Shown: piece by piece, positions 47,001 to 53,498 of the stretch
Layout: the number at the start of each line of letters is the position of its first letter
Numbering within the stretch: the stretch's first letter is position 1
Notes under the pieces: model-generated
The model's input: the letters and a program-made list of their open reading frames with translations, nothing else
Database searches by the model: none
What the model was told of the DNA's origin: nothing
Program-made: the position numbers and the translations under genes
NCBI GenBank assembly: GCA_930990515.1
Contig: CAKNPS010000002.1
Span: 124,001-188,000, forward strand
Source: an uncultured Clostridia bacterium
GTDB taxonomy: Bacteria > Bacillota > Clostridia > Christensenellales > UBA1242
Direction: 5' to 3'
Length of the DNA: 64,000 nt

Positions 47001-48445
47001 TAACAAAATATAATGTTACATTCAAACTTTATAATTCTCAAAATGCTTATAATTTAACCACATGGGTAGAACAAGACAACGCAAATGAAGCATTAGAAAA
47101 CACAGCAACAATCTCTGTCGCTGGCGATGGCGGACTGTTTGAGAAATTGGGATATTCAAATGTTACATTTAATGAAGAAAATTCTACCTTCACAAATGGA
47201 ACAACGGAATATAAGATTTACGAAATTTTGAATGAAACAACTTCAAATAGACTTCAACCAATCACATCAAATTCTTATGTAATTAACGATGTCGAAAAAA
47301 TTATAGAGGAAGATGGCACAGTTTCTTATAAATATAATCCATGGCTTAGCATTTTAAGAAACTTCTTTGTGGAAGTGATTAAAACATCTCAAAGTTCAGA
47401 TAATACCGAAGTTTCAACAACTTTTAATAGATACAATTTAACATTCTATAAATATGTTCAAGAAGTAAATATTAGTGCGGTTACTTCTTACACTGCTCAA
47501 TTCATGCTTAGAAACTTGGACAGTTTAGTTCTTAAAGAGTTAGGACAACAACAAGGCACCAGCGTAACTTGGTGGATATATCTTGCAAATGGAACACTTA
47601 ATTCCACAACATATATTTCCATTTTAGAGAATAATGTTATTGATGGAAAATACGATACTTCAGGACAAGAATTCTATGTTATCGTTGGAGATGCATATTA
47701 CAAGATTAATCTTGACATCACTTGTGCGGCTGCAACATCTTCACTTAGAGCATTTGTGGTAAATCAAGATTTAAGTGCAACAACAGATTTAGAAAGCATC
47801 AATTTGCATACATTTTTAGATGATGGAACGGTTTCAAGCCAAGAAAGTTTAATTCAATTTATTAATAGAAACATTGGTTTACCAACAACAAATGGAACAT
47901 TCCAAGTTAATGACATAGAATTTTATAACTACTCGCCAAATAGTTATGCATTTGATGTCGAAGATGTAGTAAGCACAGTTGACCTTTCTGGAAACTTGCC
48001 ATTTGCAAAATCTTATAACTTTGTTTATAAGGTAAACTATACAATTAACACAAATCAAACATACGTACTTTATGCTATTCTAAATATTGTGTTTGTTGTT
48101 CAAGAAAATCCAATCAATAGAACATATTTCTTTGATGGAACGATTTCTGGAAGCACATTTGACCTTAACACCATAACCACACAAGTAAGACAGAAATTTA
48201 ACATTGCTTCAACATTTATAACTTATTATCAAGACATTAGTGATGTGGAAAATCCAGTGGAATATACTGATAATAAAATCAATTTAACTGAAGAAGAAAG
48301 AAGTGAAAACTATATTCTTAAGGAATTATATATAAGAATTTTAAATTCAGAAAGTGTTGAAACTTTTGAAAAAATCATTCTTATTCTTGAAAATACAAAT
48401 ATAATTTCAACTTCAAATCTAGTTACTTACGGAGGTGGAAATTGA
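35012..48445 (+). CDS. Giant N-terminally anchored extracytoplasmic protein, 4477 aa
   Basis: This is one uninterrupted 13.4-kb frame with GAGGGG before ATG. A basic start (MKKKRKVLATWK) and one helix (VVLITIAAIIGLLGVSTFVMYLL) put the remaining ~4440 residues outside the membrane. That part is Thr/Ser/Asn/Tyr-rich, acidic, very poor in Cys, and strand-like throughout. A diverged element of a long strand followed by P-N or similar recurs: FVINPNYLLI (~1218), RIKIEPNFTL (~1629), FEIEPNVTI (~2292), FLIMPSYSI (~2820), RLEADITPII (~2993), VVQENPINRTY (~4358). This suggests stacked beta-sandwich domains. No LPXTG, SLH, dockerin or enzyme motif is visible. Its last codons overlap the cardiolipin synthase gene. 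Function unknown; adhesion or surface architecture is a guess. Confidence 0.8.
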   Translation: MKKKRKVLATWKVVLITIAAIIGLLGVSTFVMYLLGYFNEEVVNPENISFVQGEEYNAETGMYEVSSDFYMTITSSTEGTTVNNVTLSLGSTMAENGYLDNGIIRVPQTVRLNTPFLVTLSTLGSDYINGGITNLRATSDNRLIAPITATIAVDVPVSEITAFIYDDGDSLETPISDNEVIVGSRFKVGVNYSPERSEFMYSGETSKMLFYSPTNNYISFDYTTQTFTANDVSAEGYSDTIRVYTFTSAETQEEFLRANSDIIDNFEALNTAALNYFGANEGSDIYRTCVITVTVKDVGVASFNITNNAFEATVDKYFNLSSNSNSPVFDGSLGVAIRDEENNILNSAYAGLVGIAIYSQNVDVKVVGGSVMQVVVTVDNATNESSYVVNELVYDENLSYLPTEEITENSTIYTYYFILPNTDSASSSANYNYRFASTSEENVNFKVALFVEGDNGYEIFYSGNSGSISDLPTVTISFEVQQEQNVYWNVDERLTIIYDSDAQISDTVDLSSQIGVPTGNVYQTVRYFIYSPTGNVVNGIENAIRYRSLASYTIGEDINLSGLDTGVNDVYLYELESSSLSAIGSINEDINLVFATVRTNADMQILNSDGEIYQTGDKYDIVSVSLPRALIIDATLRFGDMTGEVSFSSVYNNQFLYQPEGAEIGQLYVPAILYSDEVNGNDEFNITISFNNQLGISYNELQDLYNSGDLYIEFRDQNGNLSTYDDNGTTRNYFDIASLNFQGTDTITATASVTISDDFTDTVGVFYTPYLVYNNGIRTQSKVIDVTYGGENFTGFTVYAQLASDSEYYFVNQGDTRYDINEPINVSIESTGNRTITWNGTPIEDESTDRTALDILSELLSVVVFDQYGKVIYTNASSFTLQEEANKNYINIINNEIISFNSTGGTTQNTSINATINSIYGTVASETSPGTIQFSIYSAGVSRVEYDQSETVGETNYGVAENMGDVSVKKYFTLESNSIRLDSLVRVFVGTYVDEITTPPTTEIRFRLNETFLNGLSQTARQSLFTTVSGGTPTTIGMITLKSDTGEQGENYNYDAQNIGAIQVNTPFAEDFELVFDIYDDYNIVNIQLTLTIGRNIQYADNFSSYSEEYLDYLTYGESGNTARKLVFGGDRISLNTYLPISYIHGDEGTVQWSEGNTLLYVNDTLVPVGSSSNGIGLISEGNEVYLTFDDVKTLTTVEITLYYSRQSDYSLRVALGFVINPNYLLIQTQNFVDLSRLSDTEYYGLSNFYELYNAKEYIDYYILEKTQDRPTAINFNDNVQYGMTNVYFTIEANGLLQVGAYDGDSIISGTELIGNTGERLLYKASPFKAPLGAVVNANINLMYHTDSGNVDCEFIFLDEDNIQLACSTFNFEVGYGESVESIIQNIFNENSVLGQDYNVLENDGEYVLVLLEYNTYQLNDGWTAVSDSNLLPFQNNQLSVSQLTVFNTSANLTFTYNQEDSIYVDVRLTKVGLIYVAYEKNYNGEDNTEDDFAFDDITTDATGESELNAFFENMAELGIYDSYIAGNSYQIVFNEFDESVTKPSHNADNNYGFYYRSATDEDTSVSLVTPILSVYSVTSGYEDLISVSGTSIILNSFVSTGEDVFAVLELTLNTTLSGNNITYVMYYRIKIEPNFTLGNVTYPYNSNAEYVQDASFTIDFEKPFTSQDASLANVGKTRFAELVNTDLDVTTIEGLSFKYSIYEVIVNGETSSDYSSVLSLSIDENTGILQAEVLDTDANITIRIAKTYLINDIQVVRSQRIYTIIYNGIPTYIPTVEKIDGEDLIELDKIDGNYQDDDISINGTYNYQITIQEKIGDVQRPTVDVYAHITSVKSGYTIQDYLYEFVKLADQETLNRLISSNDGSGNISYTLGTSFTFEDATGTTGNYVTILEGESVDADRYAVIFDEITIDGVEGYVVVFNYRNGDSISQVSNGDYFFLPKERVNYFDFRSGSTNGVFNLTFLTKDEIKENGEFSIGVYTTYLNLFDINFSMDGGYVINYAQDFTTPVSSGNDYSITRFITSINKDTVDVYDEFRFTINNDDENRVILSGTGRNTTFHVAHTQEDFTVEVLAERVVNENVLTIPENTSDPIQIYTNYSDEQFASSYSISDIVFENFTYATSDVTIGDVSYTRIDLSEERLISTTTGSTVSLTTFYILDSDVESVGGITTQENFMYQFYFTLNFTSSNAISVGQTITYQESENVEGIRYSQNTIELNLSDVSSSLYNAIVSNFEVFRTSGNIQDSLTFENGSSMETIQLENVGETTEREENFVIQYRFGQNGGDVIYTFNLRYVFEIEPNVTISSNYPTPDTTVSEEERMTEEYLDNGAEITDFFNTQASFTTSDALSRFDIRRKDMAKNGSDAFENSYTYDYTLDITTITNVSLVVNGVTYTDPTEIGTGIIGEDAEGKISLPTFNLTFNLRNTGTSGRVLFTLQINNVTATYSVVVSNNDVVTIETNPISTVKDYEEVFAEDIATYDNNKLFSYGRILRYNFLENTSGTYYLRFNQYTGEEITGYLIRPVTVTTRSVDVLEDLGNSYDGYEFDGVYRSNTDAINRYDVIDWATLFSRQPEITSRIILLYAGQEIKNNVAVVNLSLNADNGFKSMNDITFDATQVSSTSRYYIGYTLTRDTTSQLHTTNYSYRIRLNVRFEVTSDATSHYETIEVQEGSVSLWSFANLGIVDAKTGSSITASDIGITRQIDLEVYGVSRALVNNSEDSLTQEAWNVHTSLIRSGHSTGLVPRYGETINSDHTFGNGGLVTGETQEANYLSLNAGDEYGSNWQIIPNGAAADGNYVMVRITYTTYLDRDRQTPVSVSANLRFLIMPSYSISFKSDTQSNDYAFVSDLMEIDGEMMVTNYGDPYVIRNNSASTLNHYLYSPLVEDPIWRVTLNDNNYGYIFDYSIPIYDTSSEYNGYTNLMSFNGEDPDNLWIGEKEGESATDWLNNPAITTYGSGNDITSNSNVFFNIEQIDLGDKNFYIDMIDNYGFRVRMYFRLEADITPIIYNTNTTLVTEGASAQIGAAYREVTFQGGTINDLTPIGELVGDLGSGSFTYDYSYTITGSDPIVITHLNGDVIGTYYDPNSTDATETTSPFDILYTYTTNEEGENVTYASNNFKDFESYTPASYNVYLRIKNINDDGLLFGVATKNADGELSNTIAPNQIIYSTTTLPSYGDGTSLQFTIGGLTVNAYSTNVIPAISDNSFLSSGLDENSESNVQDIKISDVWFEVEYNGEIERVDISQTDKKNLALVSAGTQNSDRIIYKDDDISTAINPSNAETFTIPHFSGKYYGTNTTINNVVMVVNFSSATDDNASNGAQLRQTLSITRTPYGTLNIDSLADRDSISYDDFEIPQTGSSTGDGSDVSVNVYNDTVEIELMPSESLEYAVVQGVKTSLDESDNITFKPLTNDRDYGQREQIRLSTTDNYLSDNTLNTKYTLIIRNASSNNFKVKYFSEEETADAENSNMYFYNITLSQFSNNNSNSITFNIEDVSELNQSNYVTRYFYTIIEANYGEEKGTEYYQQNESFRLYPRFSQITSNQTSTLGFVVNDYYRVGTSTNYYYVISPTSWAGNDHLNYYDYINTGVLGGGETASLLNYAIANQPYIFTFSVDTGGSIDANGTIYTTSNFRIGTDTIRVYVRMRVSGIDGQFNDTDGILLNDTYIEFTLRNSSPSAPFVTADSNQIYVVGANSETSTGADSSLIILNKGESISRCGSASETIRNIVTTGATNVGTYLVSHNENFNFAERFDSIKSNGANNSFKIVQENSSSTSYLSPNYNSSYQYTNSGSYLSMFVEIYRVGSAINYRVFTATILSYDEALQNIYSAEYSTSSGATSSTFKQNEGNNVLTLQVGETAREISGKFYDLKSGKEIVETILNSDSGNAVDSENNPILETETQITFAEYLNQAGVIETKDIIVLSGSIVSYYRITFYKYTLGENFEVSFMPNRTYRLSNLLPSGTYYQIDDQFRESTTTLENYSSVPNVEQQEVYYVYSGNTLTKYNVTFKLYNSQNAYNLTTWVEQDNANEALENTATISVAGDGGLFEKLGYSNVTFNEENSTFTNGTTEYKIYEILNETTSNRLQPITSNSYVINDVEKIIEEDGTVSYKYNPWLSILRNFFVEVIKTSQSSDNTEVSTTFNRYNLTFYKYVQEVNISAVTSYTAQFMLRNLDSLVLKELGQQQGTSVTWWIYLANGTLNSTTYISILENNVIDGKYDTSGQEFYVIVGDAYYKINLDITCAAATSSLRAFVVNQDLSATTDLESINLHTFLDDGTVSSQESLIQFINRNIGLPTTNGTFQVNDIEFYNYSPNSYAFDVEDVVSTVDLSGNLPFAKSYNFVYKVNYTINTNQTYVLYAILNIVFVVQENPINRTYFFDGTISGSTFDLNTITTQVRQKFNIASTFITYYQDISDVENPVEYTDNKINLTEEERSENYILKELYIRILNSESVETFEKIILILENTNIISTSNLVTYGGGN

Positions 48446-49899
48446 TAAACAATCCTTGGTTCTGGGTTTATGTTAGTTCTTGGTTTATCAATTTATTACT
48501 CTTAATTTCCATGATATTCTTGGAAAGAAAAAAATTTTCATCGATTGTTTGTTGGATGACCGTTTTGACAGTCTTGCCAGTTATTGGTTACATTTTCTAC
48601 ATTGTTATGGGAAACGGTCTTTCCTACAGAACTCGAAAGATGATAAATAAACATAAACTTTACGAGCTCGACTATAATGACCAAATCAAAAACATTCTTT
48701 CAATGCAGGAAGATTTAAGAGATAAACTTGTTGAAGACAGTAGTATTATTAAATGTTGTTACAATTTAGGAAGTATTCTTTGTCCAGGCAATAAAATTGA
48801 GTTTTATCGTTGGGGAACGGAAAAAATTGCCGCTCTTAAGAAAGATTTATTAAGTGCGAAAAAAAGTATCAACATGGAATATTATATCTTTGCAGATGAT
48901 GTCGCTGGGAAAGAAATAATGAACATTTTGATTAAAAAGGCAAAAGAAGGAGTTAAAGTGAGATTTATCTTTGACTCCATTGGTTGCCTTGGTGCTCCAA
49001 GACGCTTCTTCAGAAAATTGAAGAAAGCGGGTGGAGAAGTGGCAGAGTTTTTCCCACCTTTTGGACATATTCGTATGCTTAATCTTAAAATGAACTATCG
49101 TAATCACCGCAAAATTGTTGTAATTGATGGCAAGATTGCCTATACTGGCGGAATGAACATTCGTGATGACCATATTTATGGAACAAAGAAAAAATGTTCT
49201 CCTTGGCGTGATGCCCATGTAAGACTAGAAGGAAGCGGAGTTTATATTTTACAAAACATCTTCTTTAATGACTGGAGATATTGTAAAAAAGAAGAGAAAA
49301 AGCCAGATGAATATGTTAAGGAAGGATATTTTCCAAAACTTGATGTCGTTGGAGAAACCAGTTTGCAAGTTATTGCTTCTGGACCTGACACAAGTATGCA
49401 AACAATTAAAGATTGCTATATAAAGTTGATTACTAACGCACAACGATATGTGGTCATTGAGTCGCCATATTTTGTGCCAGACGAAAGTTTTATGTCTTCC
49501 ATTAAAATTGCACTAGCAAGTGGAGTTAAAGTTATAATAATAATTCCGCAAAAACCTGACCATAAAGCGATTTTCCATGTTTCCATTTCATATCTTCAAG
49601 AATTGATACAAATGGGAGTGGAAGTTTACTTATATAAAGGTTTCATGCATGCTAAAGCACTCATTGTCGACGGGAACAAGATTTCCATTGGAACTTGTAA
49701 CACCGACAATCGTTCGTTTGCACTAAATTTTGAAGACACTCTTGTGATGTATTCTAAAGAAGTTGCGGGACAATATATGAAAACTGTTGAAGAAGACATC
49801 AAAAATTCTGTAAGAGTTGATGCGGAGTATTACAAAAAACGCCGTTGGTACACAAAATTTTTACAGGCAATTTATCGTTTAGGCTCGCCAATTTTATAG
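48442..49899 (+). CDS. cls: Cardiolipin synthase (phospholipase D superfamily)
   Basis: This enzyme joins two phosphatidylglycerols to make cardiolipin at the membrane. The start is TTG 48442 with GGAGG 6 nt upstream; TTGA overlaps the stop of the giant gene, so translation is coupled. Two N-terminal helices (about 5-25, 33-58) are followed by two HKD motifs: NHRKIVVIDGKIAYTGGMN (near 219) and MHAKALIVDGNKISIGTCN (near 403). The 485-aa length is standard. Co-expression with a giant exported protein is unusual. A terminator follows. Confidence 0.93.
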   Translation: MINNPWFWVYVSSWFINLLLLISMIFLERKKFSSIVCWMTVLTVLPVIGYIFYIVMGNGLSYRTRKMINKHKLYELDYNDQIKNILSMQEDLRDKLVEDSSIIKCCYNLGSILCPGNKIEFYRWGTEKIAALKKDLLSAKKSINMEYYIFADDVAGKEIMNILIKKAKEGVKVRFIFDSIGCLGAPRRFFRKLKKAGGEVAEFFPPFGHIRMLNLKMNYRNHRKIVVIDGKIAYTGGMNIRDDHIYGTKKKCSPWRDAHVRLEGSGVYILQNIFFNDWRYCKKEEKKPDEYVKEGYFPKLDVVGETSLQVIASGPDTSMQTIKDCYIKLITNAQRYVVIESPYFVPDESFMSSIKIALASGVKVIIIIPQKPDHKAIFHVSISYLQELIQMGVEVYLYKGFMHAKALIVDGNKISIGTCNTDNRSFALNFEDTLVMYSKEVAGQYMKTVEEDIKNSVRVDAEYYKKRRWYTKFLQAIYRLGSPIL

Positions 49900-49933
49900 A
49901 AAAAATTTCAGTTTTTAACTTAATAATTTCTAT

Positions 49934-49971
49934 AAAGAAAAAATAGTTAAAAAATGCTATTTTTTCTTTAT
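49934..49971 (+). terminator. Terminator of the giant-protein/cls operon
   Basis: AAAGAAAAAATAG and CTATTTTTTCTTT form a perfect 13-bp stem with a 10-nt loop, then T-rich sequence. Confidence 0.8.
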
Positions 49972-50012
49972 CTTTTTATCTTTTTTTGTTATAATAATTT
50001 AGAGGTTGCAAA

Positions 50013-50564
50013 GTGGATTATAAAAAATTTATTGATAAAGAAACCGCAAGGGAAAAATTTATTAAATATCGTAAATCAATTTTAGATGCGTCAGAAAAAG
50101 GAAAGTTTGACGATGTTTTTTCTGATATTTGCACAAAGGCTTTAGAGGGAGATGCTGTTGCACAAGATTGTGTGGCATATTTTTACAATAAGGGTATGCC
50201 AGGATTTTTAAAAGTAAACTATGATTTATATATGTCTTGGGAAGTTTTGGCTTGTGCAAACGGAAATTGCTTTGCCATTGAAAAATTAGAATTTTTCCTT
50301 AAATATGCCTTAGATGTAATTTTCTCCGTTGACGCCGTTCTTCGTGATGCACTAAGAAAGGGCAACATAACAAAGGACAATGGAATTTATGTTATTTCAA
50401 ATTTGTTATGCGAAAGTATGGTGGACATTTTGAAAATTAATCCTAAAGAATTAATCTTAAAAGACAACACTTATCTTCCTTTTTCCACAGAAGTTAATAG
50501 AAAATATGTTGATGCTCTTGAAACTTCAATGCCTATTGTGGTTAGGTATATTATTTCAGGTTAA
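50013..50564 (+). CDS. Hypothetical protein with Sel1/TPR-like repeat
   Basis: The start is GTG 50013 with AGAGG 7 nt upstream. The 183-aa soluble protein contains ALEGDAVAQDCVAYFYNKGMP...YDLYMSWEVLACANGNCFAIEKLEF. This fits one Sel1-type helical repeat (A-x-x-G-x-x-x-A-Q...Y-x-x-G...A-x-x-x-x-x-A...G), which usually mediates protein contacts. The rest is helical with no known motif. It is monocistronic between two terminators. Confidence 0.6.
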   Translation: MDYKKFIDKETAREKFIKYRKSILDASEKGKFDDVFSDICTKALEGDAVAQDCVAYFYNKGMPGFLKVNYDLYMSWEVLACANGNCFAIEKLEFFLKYALDVIFSVDAVLRDALRKGNITKDNGIYVISNLLCESMVDILKINPKELILKDNTYLPFSTEVNRKYVDALETSMPIVVRYIISG

Positions 50565-50569
50565 ATTAA

Positions 50570-50599
50570 TTTTGCACTTTCAAGGTGCAAAATTTTTTC
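50570..50599 (+). terminator. Terminator after the Sel1-like gene
   Basis: TTTTGCAC pairs with GTGCAAAA around a 7-nt loop, then six Ts. Confidence 0.8.
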
Positions 50600-50674
50600 A
50601 ATTATAAATACTTTTATTAATTTTAGTTGATTTTTTTATATAATTTAATTAAAATATATTAAAACGAGGGGAAT

Positions 50675-52684
50675 ATGGCAGAACAAAAAAAATCTAAAAC
50701 AAAAAAAATATTTATAGTTTTCATTGTTTTAATGGCAATAGGATTTATTGCGGGGGCTTGTATTCATTATTTTACAAGTTCTGAAAACATCAGTTTTATT
50801 GATGCTTTATACAAAGACGGATATTCATTTGTGGGGCTTGCGATTGGTTTCTTGTTTGGACTTTTCTATCTATATCTTGCCACAAGAAAGAAACATACAA
50901 ATGTTTCAGGGAAAACGACTGGTAAGACTGCAGAAGGCGTGGAAATGGACTTAAACTTCAATGCAAGAATGCTTACTCCTGAGGAACTTAGCAAACAATA
51001 TGGAGTTATTGGCACAACATGGGCACAACTTCCAAACCTTAAAAAGACAGGGTTAGTTGTTCAAAACTCATTGAGAAATGGAAAATATAACATTACAATG
51101 AAAGACGAGTTCCATGCGATGGTTATCGGTGCAACTGCATCTGGTAAAACTTGGCTCACTATGGTGCCAACAATCAGAATTTTGGCACACTCTGGCGAAA
51201 AACCTGATATGGTTGTTACCGACCCTAAAGGCGAACTTTATCAGAAAACTGCCAACATTTTGAAAGAAGAAGGTTATCGTGTTTATAAATATGACCTTCG
51301 TGATCCTTTCACATCTTCACGTTGGAACCCTATGCAACATGCTTATGATGTTTATCAAGAAGCAATGAACTTTAAAAACCAAGTAAAAAAATGCACCAAT
51401 GGTGCTTCTCCAGAAAAGTCTGGCTATAAAACAATAACTGGAGAAAAATATGGTCAAGAATGGTATGGTTTCAATGGTGTGGCATATCCAGACATTGACC
51501 AACTTAGAACAGCAGTAAATAGCACTGTGGAAATGTATAGAGATAAGGCTTATCAAGAACTTAAAGAAATTGCTTCCACTCTTGTTCCAAGAAGTCAAGC
51601 ACAAGACCCAACTTGGGAAGAAGGTGCACAAGGTTTCCTTTATGGTGTTATGCTTGCTATGCTTGAAGACAGTCAAATCCCAGAACTTGGAATGACAAGA
51701 GAAAAATTCAACTTCTACAATTTATATAGAATTTGTATGTATCGTGACCTTGACCCAGACAACCCATTTGAAACATTAAAGAAATATCTTTTGCAAGGAC
51801 GTGATGAAACAAAGAGCGAAGTTGCACAACTTACTTCCAGCGTTGTAAACACTGCTCCAAACACCGCCAAGTCATACTTCAGTGTGCTTACTGGTAAAGT
51901 AAACTTTATGCAAGATGTCGGAATTGCTTATCTTACATCAGACAGTGATATAGATTTTAGTGAATTTACCGACAAACCTTCAATCTTCTATATTTGTATT
52001 CCTGATGATAAGGAAGAAAGATACACTCTTGCCAACCTTTGTATTTCACAACTTTATAAGCGACTTGTAGATAAGGCAAACGCATTGCCATCAAAGAAAC
52101 TTCCTAGACACGTTTATTATCTTCTTGATGAGTTTGGTAATATGCCACCAATTCCAAAGTTTGACAGTATGATTACCGTTTCTCGTTCAAGAAATATCAT
52201 CTACGAACTTCTTATTCAATCATATACACAACTTGAAACAAAGTATGGTAAGGAAGCCGCTGAAACAATTAAAGGTAACTGCAACATTCAAATCTTCATC
52301 GGAACTGATGACCAAAACACAAGAGATGACTTCTCAAAGCGTTGTGGTGAAGTTCAACTTTTGTTTGAAGAAGAAAGTAAAACAAAAAATATGAAAGATA
52401 CAGATGGTAATACGAAAAACTATTCTGTTCAAAGAACAACGCGACCGCTTATTTCTGCTTATGAATTAGGTCAACTTCCTTTTGGAACCGTTGTTGTCAA
52501 AATTTATAGATTACAACCTTGCAAGTTGGAATTAACTCCAGCATTCAAAACTCCATTCTTCCACGAAAATGATGTTAAACCAGAAGTTGGCGTTATGAAA
52601 TCACTTGACAAAGATAAGGTATACTATAACATTAAAGATAGAAACAAGAAAATCTTAAAGAACACAAACCCATTTGATTTCTAA
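50675..52684 (+). CDS. VirD4/TraG-type coupling ATPase, orphan
   Basis: Type IV coupling proteins bring DNA or protein substrates to a conjugation or type IV secretion channel. This 669-aa protein has two N-terminal helices (about 11-31, 48-68). Walker A is GATASGKTW (near 151), with TDPKGELY following as in TraG/VirD4. Walker B is YYLLDEFGNMPPIP (near 482), followed by the conserved SRSRNI and IQSYTQLETKYG segments. All key residues are intact. AGGGG precedes ATG. No relaxase, VirB4 or VirB6 gene lies within reach, and the neighbours are not conjugative, so its partner is unknown. Confidence 0.88.
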   Translation: MAEQKKSKTKKIFIVFIVLMAIGFIAGACIHYFTSSENISFIDALYKDGYSFVGLAIGFLFGLFYLYLATRKKHTNVSGKTTGKTAEGVEMDLNFNARMLTPEELSKQYGVIGTTWAQLPNLKKTGLVVQNSLRNGKYNITMKDEFHAMVIGATASGKTWLTMVPTIRILAHSGEKPDMVVTDPKGELYQKTANILKEEGYRVYKYDLRDPFTSSRWNPMQHAYDVYQEAMNFKNQVKKCTNGASPEKSGYKTITGEKYGQEWYGFNGVAYPDIDQLRTAVNSTVEMYRDKAYQELKEIASTLVPRSQAQDPTWEEGAQGFLYGVMLAMLEDSQIPELGMTREKFNFYNLYRICMYRDLDPDNPFETLKKYLLQGRDETKSEVAQLTSSVVNTAPNTAKSYFSVLTGKVNFMQDVGIAYLTSDSDIDFSEFTDKPSIFYICIPDDKEERYTLANLCISQLYKRLVDKANALPSKKLPRHVYYLLDEFGNMPPIPKFDSMITVSRSRNIIYELLIQSYTQLETKYGKEAAETIKGNCNIQIFIGTDDQNTRDDFSKRCGEVQLLFEEESKTKNMKDTDGNTKNYSVQRTTRPLISAYELGQLPFGTVVVKIYRLQPCKLELTPAFKTPFFHENDVKPEVGVMKSLDKDKVYYNIKDRNKKILKNTNPFDF

Positions 52685-52755
52685 CATACATTGTGTGATT
52701 TTGAGATAAAAAAACAATTTCAGTTTCGTAGTTTAAGAAAAATATCTAAATTTTA

Positions 52756-52787
52756 AAGTAGCAGGGTAACACCTGTTACTTTTTTAT
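52756..52787 (+). terminator. Terminator after the coupling-protein gene
   Basis: AGTAGCAGG pairs with CCTGTTACT (one G-T) around a 6-nt loop, followed by a T run. Confidence 0.75.
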
Positions 52788-52998
52788 TGCCATTTAGATT
52801 ATTATAAACAACATAAAAATCAAAAAAACTTGTAAAACGAAAATAAAAAACACACATGGTGTGTGGTTATAAAATAGTGATAAAAATATAAAACCTATTT
52901 AAAAAGAAATCAAAAACACACGAAGTGTGTGTGGAAATGTGGATAACTTACCTAATAAAATTTTCGCAAAATAAAACTTTTTACTTATGATTTTAAAT

Positions 52999-53028
52999 GT
53001 GACATAAAAATTTCTCTTTTCATATAAA
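52999..53028 (+). promoter_or_regulatory. Promoter abutting the 53034 start
   Basis: GTGACA at 52999 and TATAAA at 53023 are separated by 18 bp. ATG lies 5 nt after the -10, which suggests a leaderless message. Confidence 0.45.
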
Positions 53029-53033
53029 AAAAT

Positions 53034-53498
53034 ATGGAAAATTATAATGACGAAAAACTAGCCGAGAATTTTGAAATAATTGCTCGTACTTATTCCAAGT
53101 CAATGAAAAACAAGGGGTTCATTTTCATTAAACTTGAAGAGGAAGAATTTTCTCTTTTGCTTGATGAAATTAATGTTATATTCAGTAAGATTATGGCTTG
53201 CCTTGAACATTTGAAAGGTTATCTTGATTGCAATCTATTAAAAGAAATGACCATTCAAAATCAAAAAGAATTTTCCGACAAGTTTAATGTGAGATGTAAA
53301 AATCAATTTGAAAATGTGGAAAACCCAACAAATTGTTTTCTTTCTCTCATTTCTCTTGAAAATATGCTGACATTAAAACTTATGATTTTATCGATAAAGA
53401 GTGGAGAATTAGAGTTTTGTCAAGGAATGATTACAAAACGAACGAGAATTTATGCTTCAAGTTTTTCGCTCGAAGGGTTTGTTATGAAAGACAGGTAA
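53034..53498 (+). CDS. Hypothetical helical protein
   Basis: This 154-aa soluble protein has no signal and no Shine-Dalgarno before its ATG. It is mostly helical (ENFEIIARTYSKSMKNKGF, FSLLLDEINVIFSKIMACLEHLKGYL, ENMLTLKLMILSIKSGELEFCQ) with four scattered Cys. I recognise no family. It sits alone between the coupling ATPase and a membrane-protein pair. Confidence 0.5.
   Translation: MENYNDEKLAENFEIIARTYSKSMKNKGFIFIKLEEEEFSLLLDEINVIFSKIMACLEHLKGYLDCNLLKEMTIQNQKEFSDKFNVRCKNQFENVENPTNCFLSLISLENMLTLKLMILSIKSGELEFCQGMITKRTRIYASSFSLEGFVMKDR

Larger units (their letters stand above)
52685..53033 (+). other. Intergenic region with terminator, hairpins and a DnaA-like box
   Basis: No ORF is seen in these 349 nt. 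The terminator lies at 52756-52787. Two related small hairpins follow, ACACAC-x-GTGTGT near 52851-52866 and near 52916-52932. A DnaA-box 9-mer (TGTGGATAA) lies at 52938-52946. A promoter for the next gene is near 52999-53028. Relatives of the hairpins occur near 53521 and 61503. Confidence 0.5.
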
